From: Pseudomonadota bacterium
GTDB taxonomy: Bacteria > Pseudomonadota > Gammaproteobacteria > JAKAQQ01
Direction: 5' to 3'
DNA: 64,000 bases
Assembly: GCA_021798115.1 (NCBI GenBank)
Contig: JAJZYM010000004.1
Coordinates: 41,907-105,906, forward strand
In this document: one piece after another, positions 9,088 to 17,682 of the stretch
Numbering within the stretch: the first letter of the stretch is position 1
Layout of the letters: each line of letters starts with the position of its first letter
The notes under the pieces: generated by a model
Databases searched by the model: none
The model's input: only the letters and a program-made list of their open reading frames with translations
What the model was told of the DNA's origin: nothing
Position numbers and translations under genes: made by a program

Positions 9088-9806
9088 GACGACGTCGCCC
9101 GGATCTCGCCGACGAGGCCTTTCTCGAGGCGCACGAGGGTGTGCGCCCGTTCCGCCGCGTGTGGATCGTGGGTCACCATGACGATGGTCTTGTCGAGACG
9201 GCGGTTGAGTTCGACCAGAAGATCGAGGATCTCGTCGCCCGCGCGCCGGTCGAGATCGCCCGTGGGCTCATCACAGAGAAGCACCGTCGGGTTGGTGACG
9301 ATCGCCCGGGCGATCGCAACCCGCTGCTGCTGCCCTCCGGAGAGTTCCGTGGGCCGGAACGTGTGGCGGTCGTCGGGGAATCCGACCAGGCTCAGAGCGG
9401 CGGCCACGCGCCTCGAGCGCTCGGCGCGCCCGAGGCGCTGAAGGAGGAGCGGAAGCTCGACGTTGCGTGCGGCGCTCAGAACCGGCAGGAGGTGGTAGAG
9501 CTGGAAGACGAACCCCACGTGGGTGGCCCGCCAGCGGGTGAGTGCCCGTGGCCCGAGGGATTCGAGGGCGACGCCGTCAAAGAGGATCGATCCCTCGTCC
9601 GGCCGGTCGAGCCCCCCGAGGAGATTGAGAAGGGTGCTCTTCCCCGAGCCCGAGGGGGCCATGAGCGCGAGGAAATCTCCGCGGGGGATGGCGAGATCCA
9701 CCCGGTCGAGGACCTGAATCGTCTCCCCCCCGCGGCGGTAGCTCTTCGAGACCCGCTCGAGGCGGATGAGCGGCTCGGACGACGGTTGAGCGGCGGTCTC
9801 GGTCAC
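9084..9806 (-). CDS. ABC transporter ATPase, MacB/LolD class
   Basis: A 240-residue ATPase energising the two FtsX-like permeases. Visible motifs are Walker A (APSGSGKST), Q-loop (FVFQLYHLLPVLSA), signature (LSGGQQQRVAIARA), Walker B (VLLCDEPTGDLD) and H-loop (VMVTHD). The first domain begins LIRLERVSKSY. The start is placed at GTG 9806 (VTETAAQPS) because it has a GAGG site about 8 bases upstream and follows the membrane-fusion stop by 10 bases. The frame extends to 9908, but that N-terminal addition overlaps the upstream gene and has no family similarity. It belongs to the lipoprotein/macrolide-export (MacB) branch by context. Confidence 0.92.
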   Translation of the reverse strand: MTETAAQPSSEPLIRLERVSKSYRRGGETIQVLDRVDLAIPRGDFLALMAPSGSGKSTLLNLLGGLDRPDEGSILFDGVALESLGPRALTRWRATHVGFVFQLYHLLPVLSAARNVELPLLLQRLGRAERSRRVAAALSLVGFPDDRHTFRPTELSGGQQQRVAIARAIVTNPTVLLCDEPTGDLDRRAGDEILDLLVELNRRLDKTIVMVTHDPHAAERAHTLVRLEKGLVGEIRATSS

Positions 9807-9816
9807 GGGTTGATCC

Positions 9817-11067
9817 TCAGGAAGCGGAGGCGTGGGGGAGTGCACGGACGACGCGCACCCGCAAACCGGCGTGCAGCGGAGCGGAAGCGTGGACGACGAC
9901 AAGATCACCCGGGCGGAGTCCCGCGAGGACGAGTCTCTCGTGGCCGCTTCGGGCGCCGAGACGGATGCGTTGCCGTACGAGCCGGTGGTGCACGATCCGG
10001 TAAACGTAGTTTGCGTGGGCGGCGCCGCGGACGGCGGCCTGGGGGATGAGGACCCCCGCCCCGGCGGTCGGGCCAGACGGGGGCGACGCCGCGAGGAAAA
10101 ACACGTTGGCCGACATCTCCGGAAGCAGGAGAGGACTCAGACGCCGGAAGGCGACGCGGACCTTGACGGTCCCCTTGGCCCGGTTGGCGGTGGGGACGAT
10201 GCTGATGACGTGCCCCGCAAAGCGGTGGTTCGGGTAGGCATCGAGCGCGATCTCGGCGGGTTGCCCGGCGTGCACGCGGTGGATGTAGGCCTCGTTGACG
10301 TCGACGTCGACCTCGAGCGAGCGCATGTCGACGATCTTGCAGATGCCGGTCTGGGTGAATCCGCCCACAGCCTCGGGCGAGATCATCTCGCCCCGGTGGG
10401 CGTACTTGGCCGTGACCACGCCGCTGAACGGAGCGTGGATGCGGGTGTGGGCCAAGGTGAGCGCGGCCAGACGGAGTTGCGCCCGAGCGGCCCGCATGGT
10501 GGCTTCGGCCTGCAGGAGAAGGGCCCGTTCGCTTCGCGCCTGGGCACGGGTCTGATCGTAGGCGGCGCGCGAGGTGAGCCCGCGACGGAAAATTGTGCGC
10601 GTCCGTTCGTAGGTGAGGCGGTCGTATTTGAAGCTCGCTCTCAGGGCCGCGACCGCCGCGCGGTCCGCGGCGTACTGCTGGCGTGCGGCGCGGTATTCGT
10701 TGCGCGTGGTATGGGCATAGAGGAGCGCGAGGAGTTGCCCGCGGCGAACGTGCATGCCTTCCTGGACGTAGACCTTGCGGATCATGCCCGTGATGCGTGA
10801 CGAGACGGTGGTCTCGCGCCGGGCGATCACGTAGCCCGAGGCGCTCAGCACTCGGCGGACAGCACTCCCCGTGGCTGGGGGGCTGTCGGCCACGGCCGCC
10901 GTGACGGCCAGGCTCGGGGCGGAGGAGAGGACGACGATCGCGAGAACGGCGGCGGTCGAGACGACGAGCAGCACGGCTGCAAGAAGCCGCCGCCCGCGGT
11001 GACGGGGTGGGGGGCGCGGTGCGGCCGGCCCTTGACTGAGGGCGGCGAGGGCGTCGTCACGATTCAC
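9817..11067 (-). CDS. HlyD/MacA-type periplasmic membrane-fusion protein
   Basis: A 416-residue protein with a short cytoplasmic N-terminus, one anchor helix (LLAAVLLVVSTAAVLAIVVL) and the membrane-fusion domains in order. First comes a lipoyl half (GYVIARRETTVSSRITGMIRKVYVQEGMHVRRGQLLALL), then an alpha-hairpin of about 85 residues rich in Ala, Arg and Gln. The second lipoyl half follows (LAHTRIHAPFSGVVTAKYAHRGEMISP), then a beta-barrel and membrane-proximal region. It should bridge the permeases to an outer-membrane channel encoded elsewhere. It is the first gene of the four-gene export operon. A promoter is expected in the 84-base gap to the CFA-synthase gene. Confidence 0.92.
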   Translation of the reverse strand: MNRDDALAALSQGPAAPRPPPRHRGRRLLAAVLLVVSTAAVLAIVVLSSAPSLAVTAAVADSPPATGSAVRRVLSASGYVIARRETTVSSRITGMIRKVYVQEGMHVRRGQLLALLYAHTTRNEYRAARQQYAADRAAVAALRASFKYDRLTYERTRTIFRRGLTSRAAYDQTRAQARSERALLLQAEATMRAARAQLRLAALTLAHTRIHAPFSGVVTAKYAHRGEMISPEAVGGFTQTGICKIVDMRSLEVDVDVNEAYIHRVHAGQPAEIALDAYPNHRFAGHVISIVPTANRAKGTVKVRVAFRRLSPLLLPEMSANVFFLAASPPSGPTAGAGVLIPQAAVRGAAHANYVYRIVHHRLVRQRIRLGARSGHERLVLAGLRPGDLVVVHASAPLHAGLRVRVVRALPHASAS

Positions 11068-11151
11068 GGGATGTCCCTTCGGACGGGGAAGGCCGGAGAG
11101 GCGGATACAGGTTCAAGTGTATACGGAGAGATCCGGGGGGGTGGCGGCTTT

Positions 11152-12381
11152 TCAGACGCCCCCTGCTCCGCATGCGCGGTGATGAACGGTGGTCTGGATC
11201 ACATCGACGCGACCCGTGCGGAATCCGGCGATGCAGTAGGCGAGGTAGTAGCGCCACAGGCGACGGAAAGAGTCGCTCCGTCCGTGGACGAGAGTGGGCC
11301 AGGCGGCGTCGAAACGCTCGAGCCAACGAGCGAGGGTGCGGGCGTAGTCGGCGCCGTGGTGAGTGGTGGCGACGAGTTCGAGGCCGTTCCCGCGGGCGAG
11401 TTCGTGGAGGACGGGCAACGTGGGAAGCATGCCGCCGGGGAAGACGTAGCGCTGAATAAAATCGGGGCGACGGCGGTAAGACGCAAAACGGGCGGGATCG
11501 ATCACGATGATCTGAAGGGCGCCGCGACCGCCGCGCTTGAGGGCGTTGGCGACGAGACGGAAAAAACGTTTCCAGTAGGCTTCGCCCACGGCCTCGAACA
11601 TTTCGATCGAGACGACGTGGTCGTAACGCGGAGGCACGAGAACGTCGCGGTAGTCGCACAGACGGAAGCGGACACGATCTTCGCCGTAGCCCTCTTCCCG
11701 AGCTCTTCGACGGGCCCAGGCGAGCTGCGATGGGGAGAGCGTGAGGCCCTCGACGGCGAGTCCGCGCGCGGCCGCGCGGAGGGCAAAGCCGCCGAACCCC
11801 GAGCCGATCTCGAGGACGCGGGCCCCGGCGCACGCGTCGAGGCGCTCGAGAATGTGATCGTACTTGCGCGCCTGGGCCACGGCCAGCGGCTCGTCGGGGT
11901 CCGCGAAATGGGCGCACGAATAGGTCATCGTCTCATCGAGCCAGGCGGCGTAGAAGTCGTTGCCGAGATCGTAGTGGGCGACGATGTTGCGGCGGCTCCC
12001 GCGTCGGCTGTTTCGCCGCCGCGCGTGGTAGAGACGGCTTCCCAGACGGAAGGGGGCGGCCAGGGCGGCCGCCCAGTGCTCCGGCTCGCGAAGGCGGGCG
12101 AGGGTCGTGAGCAGAGCGACGAGATCCGGGCTATCCCAGTCGCCAGCCGTGTAGCCTTCGGCGAAACCGAGATCGCCCCGCACGAGACGGGTGAGCGTGC
12201 GGATCGGCCGCAGGAGTCGCCACTCGCCGCTCGGCGTGATCCCCCGCGGCCAACTCCAGGAGCGTCCGTCGGGGCCCGTCACACGGATCGCGCCTTCCTC
12301 GAGAAGAGCGAACCGGCGCGCGAGAGGGCGCATCCACAGCGGGACGGCGAAAGAAGCGGTCGTCTCATCAGGCGGGGTCAT
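11152..12381 (-). CDS. cfa: Cyclopropane-fatty-acyl-phospholipid synthase family methyltransferase
   Basis: A 409-residue SAM-dependent enzyme of the CFA/mycolic-acid cyclopropane synthase family, acting on unsaturated acyl chains of membrane phospholipids. The N-terminal lipid-binding part leads to IVAHYDLGNDFYAAWLDETMTYSCAHF, the family hallmark. Then follow the SAM motif VLEIGSGFGGFALRAA, VEGLTLSPSQLAWARRRA and VSIEMFEAVGEAYW (with the conserved catalytic-region Glu), then FIQRYVFPGGMLPT. The ATG at 12381 is chosen because it overlaps the DUF1365 stop as ATGA; a TTG three codons upstream also exists. The cluster partners (DUF1365, FAD oxidoreductase, photolyase) recur with such CFA-like enzymes, some of which make products other than simple cyclopropanes. 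Confidence 0.92.
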   Translation of the reverse strand: MTPPDETTASFAVPLWMRPLARRFALLEEGAIRVTGPDGRSWSWPRGITPSGEWRLLRPIRTLTRLVRGDLGFAEGYTAGDWDSPDLVALLTTLARLREPEHWAAALAAPFRLGSRLYHARRRNSRRGSRRNIVAHYDLGNDFYAAWLDETMTYSCAHFADPDEPLAVAQARKYDHILERLDACAGARVLEIGSGFGGFALRAAARGLAVEGLTLSPSQLAWARRRAREEGYGEDRVRFRLCDYRDVLVPPRYDHVVSIEMFEAVGEAYWKRFFRLVANALKRGGRGALQIIVIDPARFASYRRRPDFIQRYVFPGGMLPTLPVLHELARGNGLELVATTHHGADYARTLARWLERFDAAWPTLVHGRSDSFRRLWRYYLAYCIAGFRTGRVDVIQTTVHHRACGAGGV

Positions 12382-13154
12382 ACGGTCCAATCTCCGTCGG
12401 GCGGCGGGGGCTTGGGATAAAAGCGCGCCCCTCCGAGATAAAGGCGCAGAGCCCGCGCATGGATACGAAACATCATACGGTGCGCGAGGAAAGGAGGGGC
12501 GAGGGCCAGGCGGCGGAGACGGCGGGGTTCGAGCGCGAGACGCACGCCGCTCTCGGTGGCCACGAGACGCGTGCGGCCTTCGGGATCGAGATGGCGGATG
12601 CTCACAGCGAAGCGTTCCCTCGGCTCCGAGAGACGGAACACGTAGCTTCCGTCGAGAGGGAGGAAGGGGGAAACGTGAAATCGCTTGGGGCGTTGGGCCA
12701 CGACCGGCCAGCCGAGCGGCGCTCCGTGCGCGTGGAGAAGATAGCTGTGGTGTTCCCCGAAGGTGTTGCGCACCTCGGCGAGAACGGCCCGGGCGCGCCC
12801 TTCCGTGTCGCGCACGTACCAGAGGGCCAGGGGATTGAACCCGTAGCCAAAAACGCGCGGGTAGGCCAGAAGATGCACACTCCAGTCCTGGGCACAGGCA
12901 AGGCCGTCATGGGCGAGACGGTTGGTGAGCCACGCGCGAAGCCCGCTCCCGTCCCGCGGTCCGTGATCCCGGTCGTGGAAGCTGAGCCAACCCGCCCGGT
13001 TGTAGGCGACGCCGAACCTCGGGAGCTCGGCGAGATGGTCGAGATCGAGGAGCAAGCGGAAGCCCGAGAAACACAGACGATGGGCGTGTTTCCCGGTGCG
13101 CCAGTGCAGGGTCCTCGTCCGGTAGAGGACATGCGGGGTGGCGGCGTCGTTCAC
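12378..13154 (-). CDS. DUF1365 family protein
   Basis: A 258-residue cytoplasmic protein. Its start matches the DUF1365 family: LYRTRTLHWRTGKHAHRLCFSGFRLLLDLDHL, then FGYGFNPLALWYVRD and VRNTFGEHHSYLL, then KRFHVSPFLPLDGSYVFRL. The biochemical role of DUF1365 is not established; members nearly always sit between an FAD amine-oxidase-like gene and a CFA-like gene, as here. The start is the GTG at 13154, which overlaps the upstream stop as GTGA. The same frame runs to 13664 only as an artefact across the upstream gene. The overlap with cfa is 4 bases. Confidence 0.9.
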   Translation of the reverse strand: MNDAATPHVLYRTRTLHWRTGKHAHRLCFSGFRLLLDLDHLAELPRFGVAYNRAGWLSFHDRDHGPRDGSGLRAWLTNRLAHDGLACAQDWSVHLLAYPRVFGYGFNPLALWYVRDTEGRARAVLAEVRNTFGEHHSYLLHAHGAPLGWPVVAQRPKRFHVSPFLPLDGSYVFRLSEPRERFAVSIRHLDPEGRTRLVATESGVRLALEPRRLRRLALAPPFLAHRMMFRIHARALRLYLGGARFYPKPPPPDGDWTV

Positions 13155-14485
13155 GGAAGATCGTCCGCCCACCGGGGGCGCAGGCCGAAATGAGCCGCGA
13201 CCTCGAGGGCGGAACGCACCCCGTCTTCGTGGAACCCGTATCCGAGCCACGCCCCGCAGTAGTAGAGACCCCGGTGGCCCTGGTGGTGGGGAAGCTCCCG
13301 GCGGGCGGCTTCGCTCGCACGGTCGTAGACGGGGTGCATGAAGAGGCGCTCCAAGAGCACCGTGCCGGCGGCCGGGTCTCGCGCCGGGTTGAGACTGACC
13401 ACGTAGGGCGTCGGCGTTGCGAAGCGTTGAAGACGGTTCATCCAGTAACTGACGAAGGCGGGACGTTCCTCCGCTGTGGTCACGAAATAGTTCCACGACG
13501 ACCACAAGCGGCGGGATCGGGGCAGGAGCTCGGGGTCGCGGTGAAACACGAGGCGGTTGGGCTGGAAACGGAAGCGGGCAAGCCACTCCCGGGCGGGGAG
13601 GACCGGATCGAGGAGCGCCGCGGCCTGGTCGGCGTGGCAGGCCAAGACGATGCGATCGTAGCACTCCACATGCCCTCGGGCGGTGGTGAGGCGCCAGCGT
13701 GGGCCCTCCTCGTGCAGCGAAACCACACCTTCACCGGTACGAAAGTGGGCGTGGGCCGACCTTTTGAGGGCCTCGACGTAGCGGCTTGCGCCGCCCTCGA
13801 CCGTGCGCCACGCCGGCCGCTCCCCCAAACCCAGAAGTCCATGGTTGTGGAAGAAGCGCGCGAAGGAGAGGGTGGGAAAGTCGAAAACCTCGCTCATCGG
13901 CACCGACCAGATGGCCGAGGCCATCGGCAGAAGATAGCCGTAGCGGAGCTCGTGGGTGAAGCGGTGTTCTTCGAGGAACGTGCCTAGGGTGGCGGGCGGA
14001 TCGCTCGTCGGACGGGGGGGATGGAGAAGCGCGCCCAAACGGCGGTTGAACCGCAGGATCTCGCCGAGGAGAGACCATTGGCCGGGGCTGGCGAGATGAC
14101 GACCGTAATTAAAGAAGGAGAGAAACCCGTCCCCGGCCCACTCTCTGCGCCCTTCTTCACGCGAGACCGCAAACGACATGTCCGACGGTCGGCCGTCCAC
14201 CCCGAGCCAGGAGAGAAGGCGGCAGAAGGCGGGGTAGTTCTGCTCGTTGTAGACGACGAAACCGAGATCGACCGGGTGGGGGCCGGTTTCGTCCTCGACG
14301 GTGAGGGTGTGGACGTGTCCTCCGAGTCGGTCTTCGGCCTCGTAGACGTCAACCTCGTGACGCGCCCCGAGCGCCGAGGCCGCAACGAGACCCGCCACGC
14401 CGGCGCCGACCACGGCGATGCGCAGGCGGTCGGTCGGGGGAAGTCCGTCCGGCGGTGGCGGCGCGGTCACCAGGGTGGGGCTCAT
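13151..14485 (-). CDS. FAD/NAD(P)-binding amine-oxidase-like oxidoreductase
   Basis: A 444-residue flavoprotein. The N-terminal Rossmann motif is IAVVGAGVAGLVAASALGARHEVDVYEAEDRLGGH. The phytoene-desaturase/amine-oxidase region includes LGFVVYNEQNYPAF and FMHPVYDRAS, and the C-terminal FAD-closing segment is LYYCGAWLGYGFHEDGVRSALEVA. No signal peptide is seen. In homologous clusters this protein acts with the CFA-like enzyme on lipid-bound acyl chains; the precise reaction is inferred, not shown. It overlaps the photolyase stop (ATGA) and the DUF1365 start (GTGA), so the four genes form one coupled operon. Confidence 0.9.
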   Translation of the reverse strand: MSPTLVTAPPPPDGLPPTDRLRIAVVGAGVAGLVAASALGARHEVDVYEAEDRLGGHVHTLTVEDETGPHPVDLGFVVYNEQNYPAFCRLLSWLGVDGRPSDMSFAVSREEGRREWAGDGFLSFFNYGRHLASPGQWSLLGEILRFNRRLGALLHPPRPTSDPPATLGTFLEEHRFTHELRYGYLLPMASAIWSVPMSEVFDFPTLSFARFFHNHGLLGLGERPAWRTVEGGASRYVEALKRSAHAHFRTGEGVVSLHEEGPRWRLTTARGHVECYDRIVLACHADQAAALLDPVLPAREWLARFRFQPNRLVFHRDPELLPRSRRLWSSWNYFVTTAEERPAFVSYWMNRLQRFATPTPYVVSLNPARDPAAGTVLLERLFMHPVYDRASEAARRELPHHQGHRGLYYCGAWLGYGFHEDGVRSALEVAAHFGLRPRWADDLP

Positions 14486-15906
14486 GGAGTGTCGTCCACC
14501 GTCGGCCGCGAGCGCCAGCGCTCGTACCGAACCAGCGCTTCGCGCCTCAAGGTCGCGCGATCCGGGATCAGAAGCGGAGCCTTCCTTCCGTCCGACGGAG
14601 GGAGCGGATCGCTCGCCTGCGGGTCGGGCCTGTGAAGATGGCGGGCGATGTACCGCCCCTCGGGATCGAAACGTTGGGCCTGAAGTTCGGGGTTAAAAAG
14701 GCGTACGAACGGGGCGGCGTCGGCCCCGCAACCCGAAGCCCACTGCCAGCCCAAGAGATTGTTGGCCAGGTCGGCATCGAGAAGCGTCTCGGCGAACCAC
14801 GACAGGCCGTGTCGCCAATGGACGTTGAGCATCCGCGTCAGGAAGCCGGCGACGTTCATACGGGCACGGTTGTGCATGGTGCCCGTGTTCCAGAGCTCGC
14901 GCATGGCCGCGTCGAGGAGGGGAGGCCCCAAGCGGCCTTCTTTCCAGGCCGCAAGCCTCTCGGCGTCGTCCGACCAGGGGAAGTCCCGGTAACGGCGGTC
15001 GAAAGGCTCCGAGACGAGAGCCGGGTCGTGAACGAGGAGGTGACGGGCAAACTCCCGCCAGCCGAGTTGACGGCGGAATGCGTCGATTCCGGCCTGTTCA
15101 TCCGGGTGCGTGCGGCTCCGGTCCCGGGCGTGGAATTCCAGACGGCGGGCGCTGATTTCCCCGAAATGGAGGGGCGCGGCGAGACCGCTCGTGGCCGCGC
15201 GATCAAGCCGGTCCCGTTCGAGCTTGTAGTGACGGGCGCGTTGCTCGAAAAACGAGCGGGCGCGCGCGAGGGCCGCGACCGTCCCGGGGGTCCAGAGCGT
15301 CTCGAATTTTCTGGTCCATGCGGGCTCCCGCTCGCCGAAGCACGTCTCGGCCCGGGTGGGGATGGCCCCGCCGGCCGTCCAGGGCGGCGGGAGTGCGGGA
15401 GGGTCGAGGGCCGCCGGGAGTGCGGGGAGCTCCTGCTCGAGCCTGCGCCAGAAGGGGGTGAAAACCCGGAAGGGGTGGCCGGTCGCGGTCAGGAGGCGGG
15501 CCGGATCGTGAAGATAAGCGTCGGGAAGGAGATGGAGTCGGACCCCGCTCCTGGCGAACGTGTCCCCGAGAGCCTCTTCGTCCGCGACCGCCTGCGGTTC
15601 GTGCCGGCGGTGGGCGTAGACGTCCGTGACCGCTTCGGCCCGCACGAAAGCCTCGAGGCAGTTCCGGGTTCCCCCGTGGAGCACGACGAGCTCCTGGCCG
15701 TGGGCCCGAAGGAGCTTCGCGAGGCTCTCCACACTGCGCCGGAGCCACCAGCGTGAGGCTCTTCCCTCGCCGTAGCGGGCCGAATCCTCCGGGTCGTCGA
15801 TCCACACCGGGAGAAACGACTCCGATTCACGGCACACCCGCGCAAGGGCCGGGTGATCGTCGAGCCGGAGATCGCGGCGGAACCAGAGAACGGAGCGGGC
15901 GGGCAT
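14482..15906 (-). CDS. phrB: Deoxyribodipyrimidine photolyase (CPD class I type)
   Basis: A 474-residue flavoprotein that repairs UV-induced pyrimidine dimers using light. It starts with VLWFRRDLRLDDHPAL, the antenna-domain signature. The C-terminal FAD domain contains WASGCGADAAPFVRLFNP and DPEGRYIARHLHRP, close to the photolyase signature, and the Trp-rich NNLLGWQW. The length is normal for class I. It is the first gene of the coupled operon ending in cfa. The 130-base gap to the divergent SDR gene must hold both promoters. Coupling of photolyase with lipid-modifying genes is typical of light- or singlet-oxygen-induced regulons. Confidence 0.93.
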   Translation of the reverse strand: MPARSVLWFRRDLRLDDHPALARVCRESESFLPVWIDDPEDSARYGEGRASRWWLRRSVESLAKLLRAHGQELVVLHGGTRNCLEAFVRAEAVTDVYAHRRHEPQAVADEEALGDTFARSGVRLHLLPDAYLHDPARLLTATGHPFRVFTPFWRRLEQELPALPAALDPPALPPPWTAGGAIPTRAETCFGEREPAWTRKFETLWTPGTVAALARARSFFEQRARHYKLERDRLDRAATSGLAAPLHFGEISARRLEFHARDRSRTHPDEQAGIDAFRRQLGWREFARHLLVHDPALVSEPFDRRYRDFPWSDDAERLAAWKEGRLGPPLLDAAMRELWNTGTMHNRARMNVAGFLTRMLNVHWRHGLSWFAETLLDADLANNLLGWQWASGCGADAAPFVRLFNPELQAQRFDPEGRYIARHLHRPDPQASDPLPPSDGRKAPLLIPDRATLRREALVRYERWRSRPTVDDTP

Positions 15907-16036
15907 GAAGGTGCCGGTTTCGATTTTGCTCAGAGCATACGCGCCTCCGTCGCTCCGGGATGCGCCTCCGCTCGCCTCCGTCCGGGGAAATCACGCGTAT
16001 CATGGGGGTAGGCACAGTGAGGATCAGACTCCAACG
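15907..16036. promoter_or_regulatory. Divergent promoter region between photolyase operon and SDR/diiron genes
   Basis: A 130-base spacer between oppositely transcribed start codons, so promoters for both units should lie here. No clear sigma-70 boxes or palindromes stand out by eye. The right end reads GGATCAGACTCCAACG before the SDR ATG, a poor ribosome site. Confidence 0.6.
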
Positions 16037-16834
16037 ATGGCGCAAACACGCAAGGCGATCGCCTGGATCGTGGGCGCGAGCAGCGGGATCGGCGCCGCTC
16101 TGGCCCTCGAACTGGCCCGACATGATTGGCGCGTCGTCCTGAGTGGACGACGCGAGGAACTCCTGGAGGAGGTGCGTACGCGTCTGCCCGACCCCTCGCT
16201 CGGTCTTGTGCTGCCTCTCGACGTCGTGCGCCTCGACACGTTCGAGTCGGCGGCCGAGCGGCTCTGGCAGGCTTGGGGGCCACCCGACGCCGTGTTCCTG
16301 AACGCCGGGATCTACGAACCGCTGCGGGATCTGCGCCTCGATCCGGCGGAATTCCGTCGCGTCTGGGAGGTCAATTACATGGGTGTGGTCAACGGCTTGG
16401 CCGTCCTCGTCCCGCGCATGGCCCAGGCCGTCGAGATTCGCCGCCGCCAGATCTTCATCACTTCGAGTCTGGCCGGCTTCCGCGGACTGCCGCAAGCCGA
16501 AGCGTACGGTCCGACGAAGGCCGCTCTCATCAACCTTGCTGAAGCTCTCCGCGGCCGGCTGGAGCCGCAGGGTCTTGAGCTGCGCGTCATTGCGCCCGGA
16601 TTCGTCGCGACCCCGATGACCGCCCGCAACCGCTTCCCGATGCCGTTTCTCATCAGCGCCGAAGACGCCGCCACGAGGATCCGCCTGGCCCTTGACGGAA
16701 AGCGTTTCCTCATCGCGTTCCCGAGGCCACTCAGCCTCATCGTTCGCAGTCTCCGCTTCCTCCCGGACCGTCTTTATTTCGCCTTGCTCCGCCGCCTCGG
16801 CGCCCTCGGCCGGCCCCCCGCCTCCTCACGGTGA
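16037..16834 (+). CDS. Short-chain dehydrogenase/reductase
   Basis: A 265-residue NAD(P)-dependent oxidoreductase. The cofactor loop is WIVGASSGIGAALALELA (TGxxxGIG type with Ala for Thr), and NAG appears in VFLNAGIYEPL. The active site is ITSSLAGFRGLPQAEAYGPTKAALI, with Ser, Tyr and Lys all present (YGPTK in place of the usual YSASK). The C-terminal 40 residues are basic and hydrophobic (PLSLIVRSLRFLPDRLYFALLRRLG), suggesting peripheral membrane contact. The ATG at 16037 is selected because the cofactor motif starts eight residues later; the frame remains open further upstream without similarity. Its stop overlaps the next gene as GTGA. SDRs of this kind recur beside photolyase/CFA clusters. 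Confidence 0.9.
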   Translation: MAQTRKAIAWIVGASSGIGAALALELARHDWRVVLSGRREELLEEVRTRLPDPSLGLVLPLDVVRLDTFESAAERLWQAWGPPDAVFLNAGIYEPLRDLRLDPAEFRRVWEVNYMGVVNGLAVLVPRMAQAVEIRRRQIFITSSLAGFRGLPQAEAYGPTKAALINLAEALRGRLEPQGLELRVIAPGFVATPMTARNRFPMPFLISAEDAATRIRLALDGKRFLIAFPRPLSLIVRSLRFLPDRLYFALLRRLGALGRPPASSR

Positions 16835-17682
16835 TCGTCATGCTCTATCCCGAACTCTTCCGCCGCCTCGAATCCGCCCGCTGGTCCCTGGCCGAGGATG
16901 TGCCCTGGGACGGGCACGTGGCCGATCTCCTCACCGACGAGCAGGCGGCGACCATCAAAATGAACGCCATTACGGAATGGGCGGCGCTTCCTGCGACCGA
17001 GATGTTCCTGCGCGACAACGGCGACGACAGCGATTTCTCGGCCTTCATGTCGATCTGGTTCTACGAGGAGCAAAAGCACGCCCTGGCGCTCATGGAGTAT
17101 CTGCGTCGTTTCCGCCCCGCCTTCGCCCCCAGCGAAGAAGAACTTCACGCCGTCCGCTTCACTTTTGACCCCGCCCCGGCCCACGAGACGCTGATGCTCC
17201 ATTACTGCGGCGAGGTGCGCCTCACCGGCTGGTACCGGCGGGCCGCCGAGTGGCACACCGAACCGGTGATTCGCCGGATCTATGAGCTTCTCGCCGGCGA
17301 CGAGGCCCGTCACGCCGGTTGTTACATGCAGTACATGAAACGGGCCATCGATCGTTTCGGTGACCGCGCACGCCTGGCCTTCGCCAAGATCGGTACCCTC
17401 ATGGTGAGCCGCAAGACGGGGCGGGCCATGCACCCGACCAACCTCCACGTGTCCCGCGACCGCTTCCCGAACGACACCGTCCAGAGCCGCCTCCCGGAAC
17501 CCGAATGGATGGAGCGCTGGCTTGACGGCCAAATCCGCTTCGACGAGGCACACGAAGAGCGTGTGGGGCAGAGCATCCTGCGCAAACTCGAAGGCCTTTT
17601 TGGAGCCACGCTGGCGGATCTCCACGACCTGCGTCGCTACCGTAAGGAAATCGAGGCCCGCCTCTCCCCCGCCGGAGCCTGA
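16831..17682 (+). CDS. Ferritin-like diiron protein, possibly acyl-desaturase/oxygenase-like
   Basis: A 283-residue protein with the four-helix diiron carboxylate pattern: Glu in NAITEWAALPATE (near residue 49), ExxH in YEEQKHALALMEYL (Glu80/His83), Glu in HYCGEVRLTGWY and ExxH in LLAGDEARHAGCYMQYM. This order (E, ExxH, E, ExxH) is that of acyl-ACP desaturases, R2-like oxidases and rubrerythrin-like proteins; it lacks rubredoxin cysteines. The substrate is unknown. Translation probably starts at GTG 16831 (GTGA overlap with the SDR stop) or at ATG 16840. Coupling to an SDR and facing a CFA/photolyase operon suggests O2-dependent lipid oxidation. No precise family name can be assigned by eye. 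Confidence 0.8.
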   Translation: MIVMLYPELFRRLESARWSLAEDVPWDGHVADLLTDEQAATIKMNAITEWAALPATEMFLRDNGDDSDFSAFMSIWFYEEQKHALALMEYLRRFRPAFAPSEEELHAVRFTFDPAPAHETLMLHYCGEVRLTGWYRRAAEWHTEPVIRRIYELLAGDEARHAGCYMQYMKRAIDRFGDRARLAFAKIGTLMVSRKTGRAMHPTNLHVSRDRFPNDTVQSRLPEPEWMERWLDGQIRFDEAHEERVGQSILRKLEGLFGATLADLHDLRRYRKEIEARLSPAGA

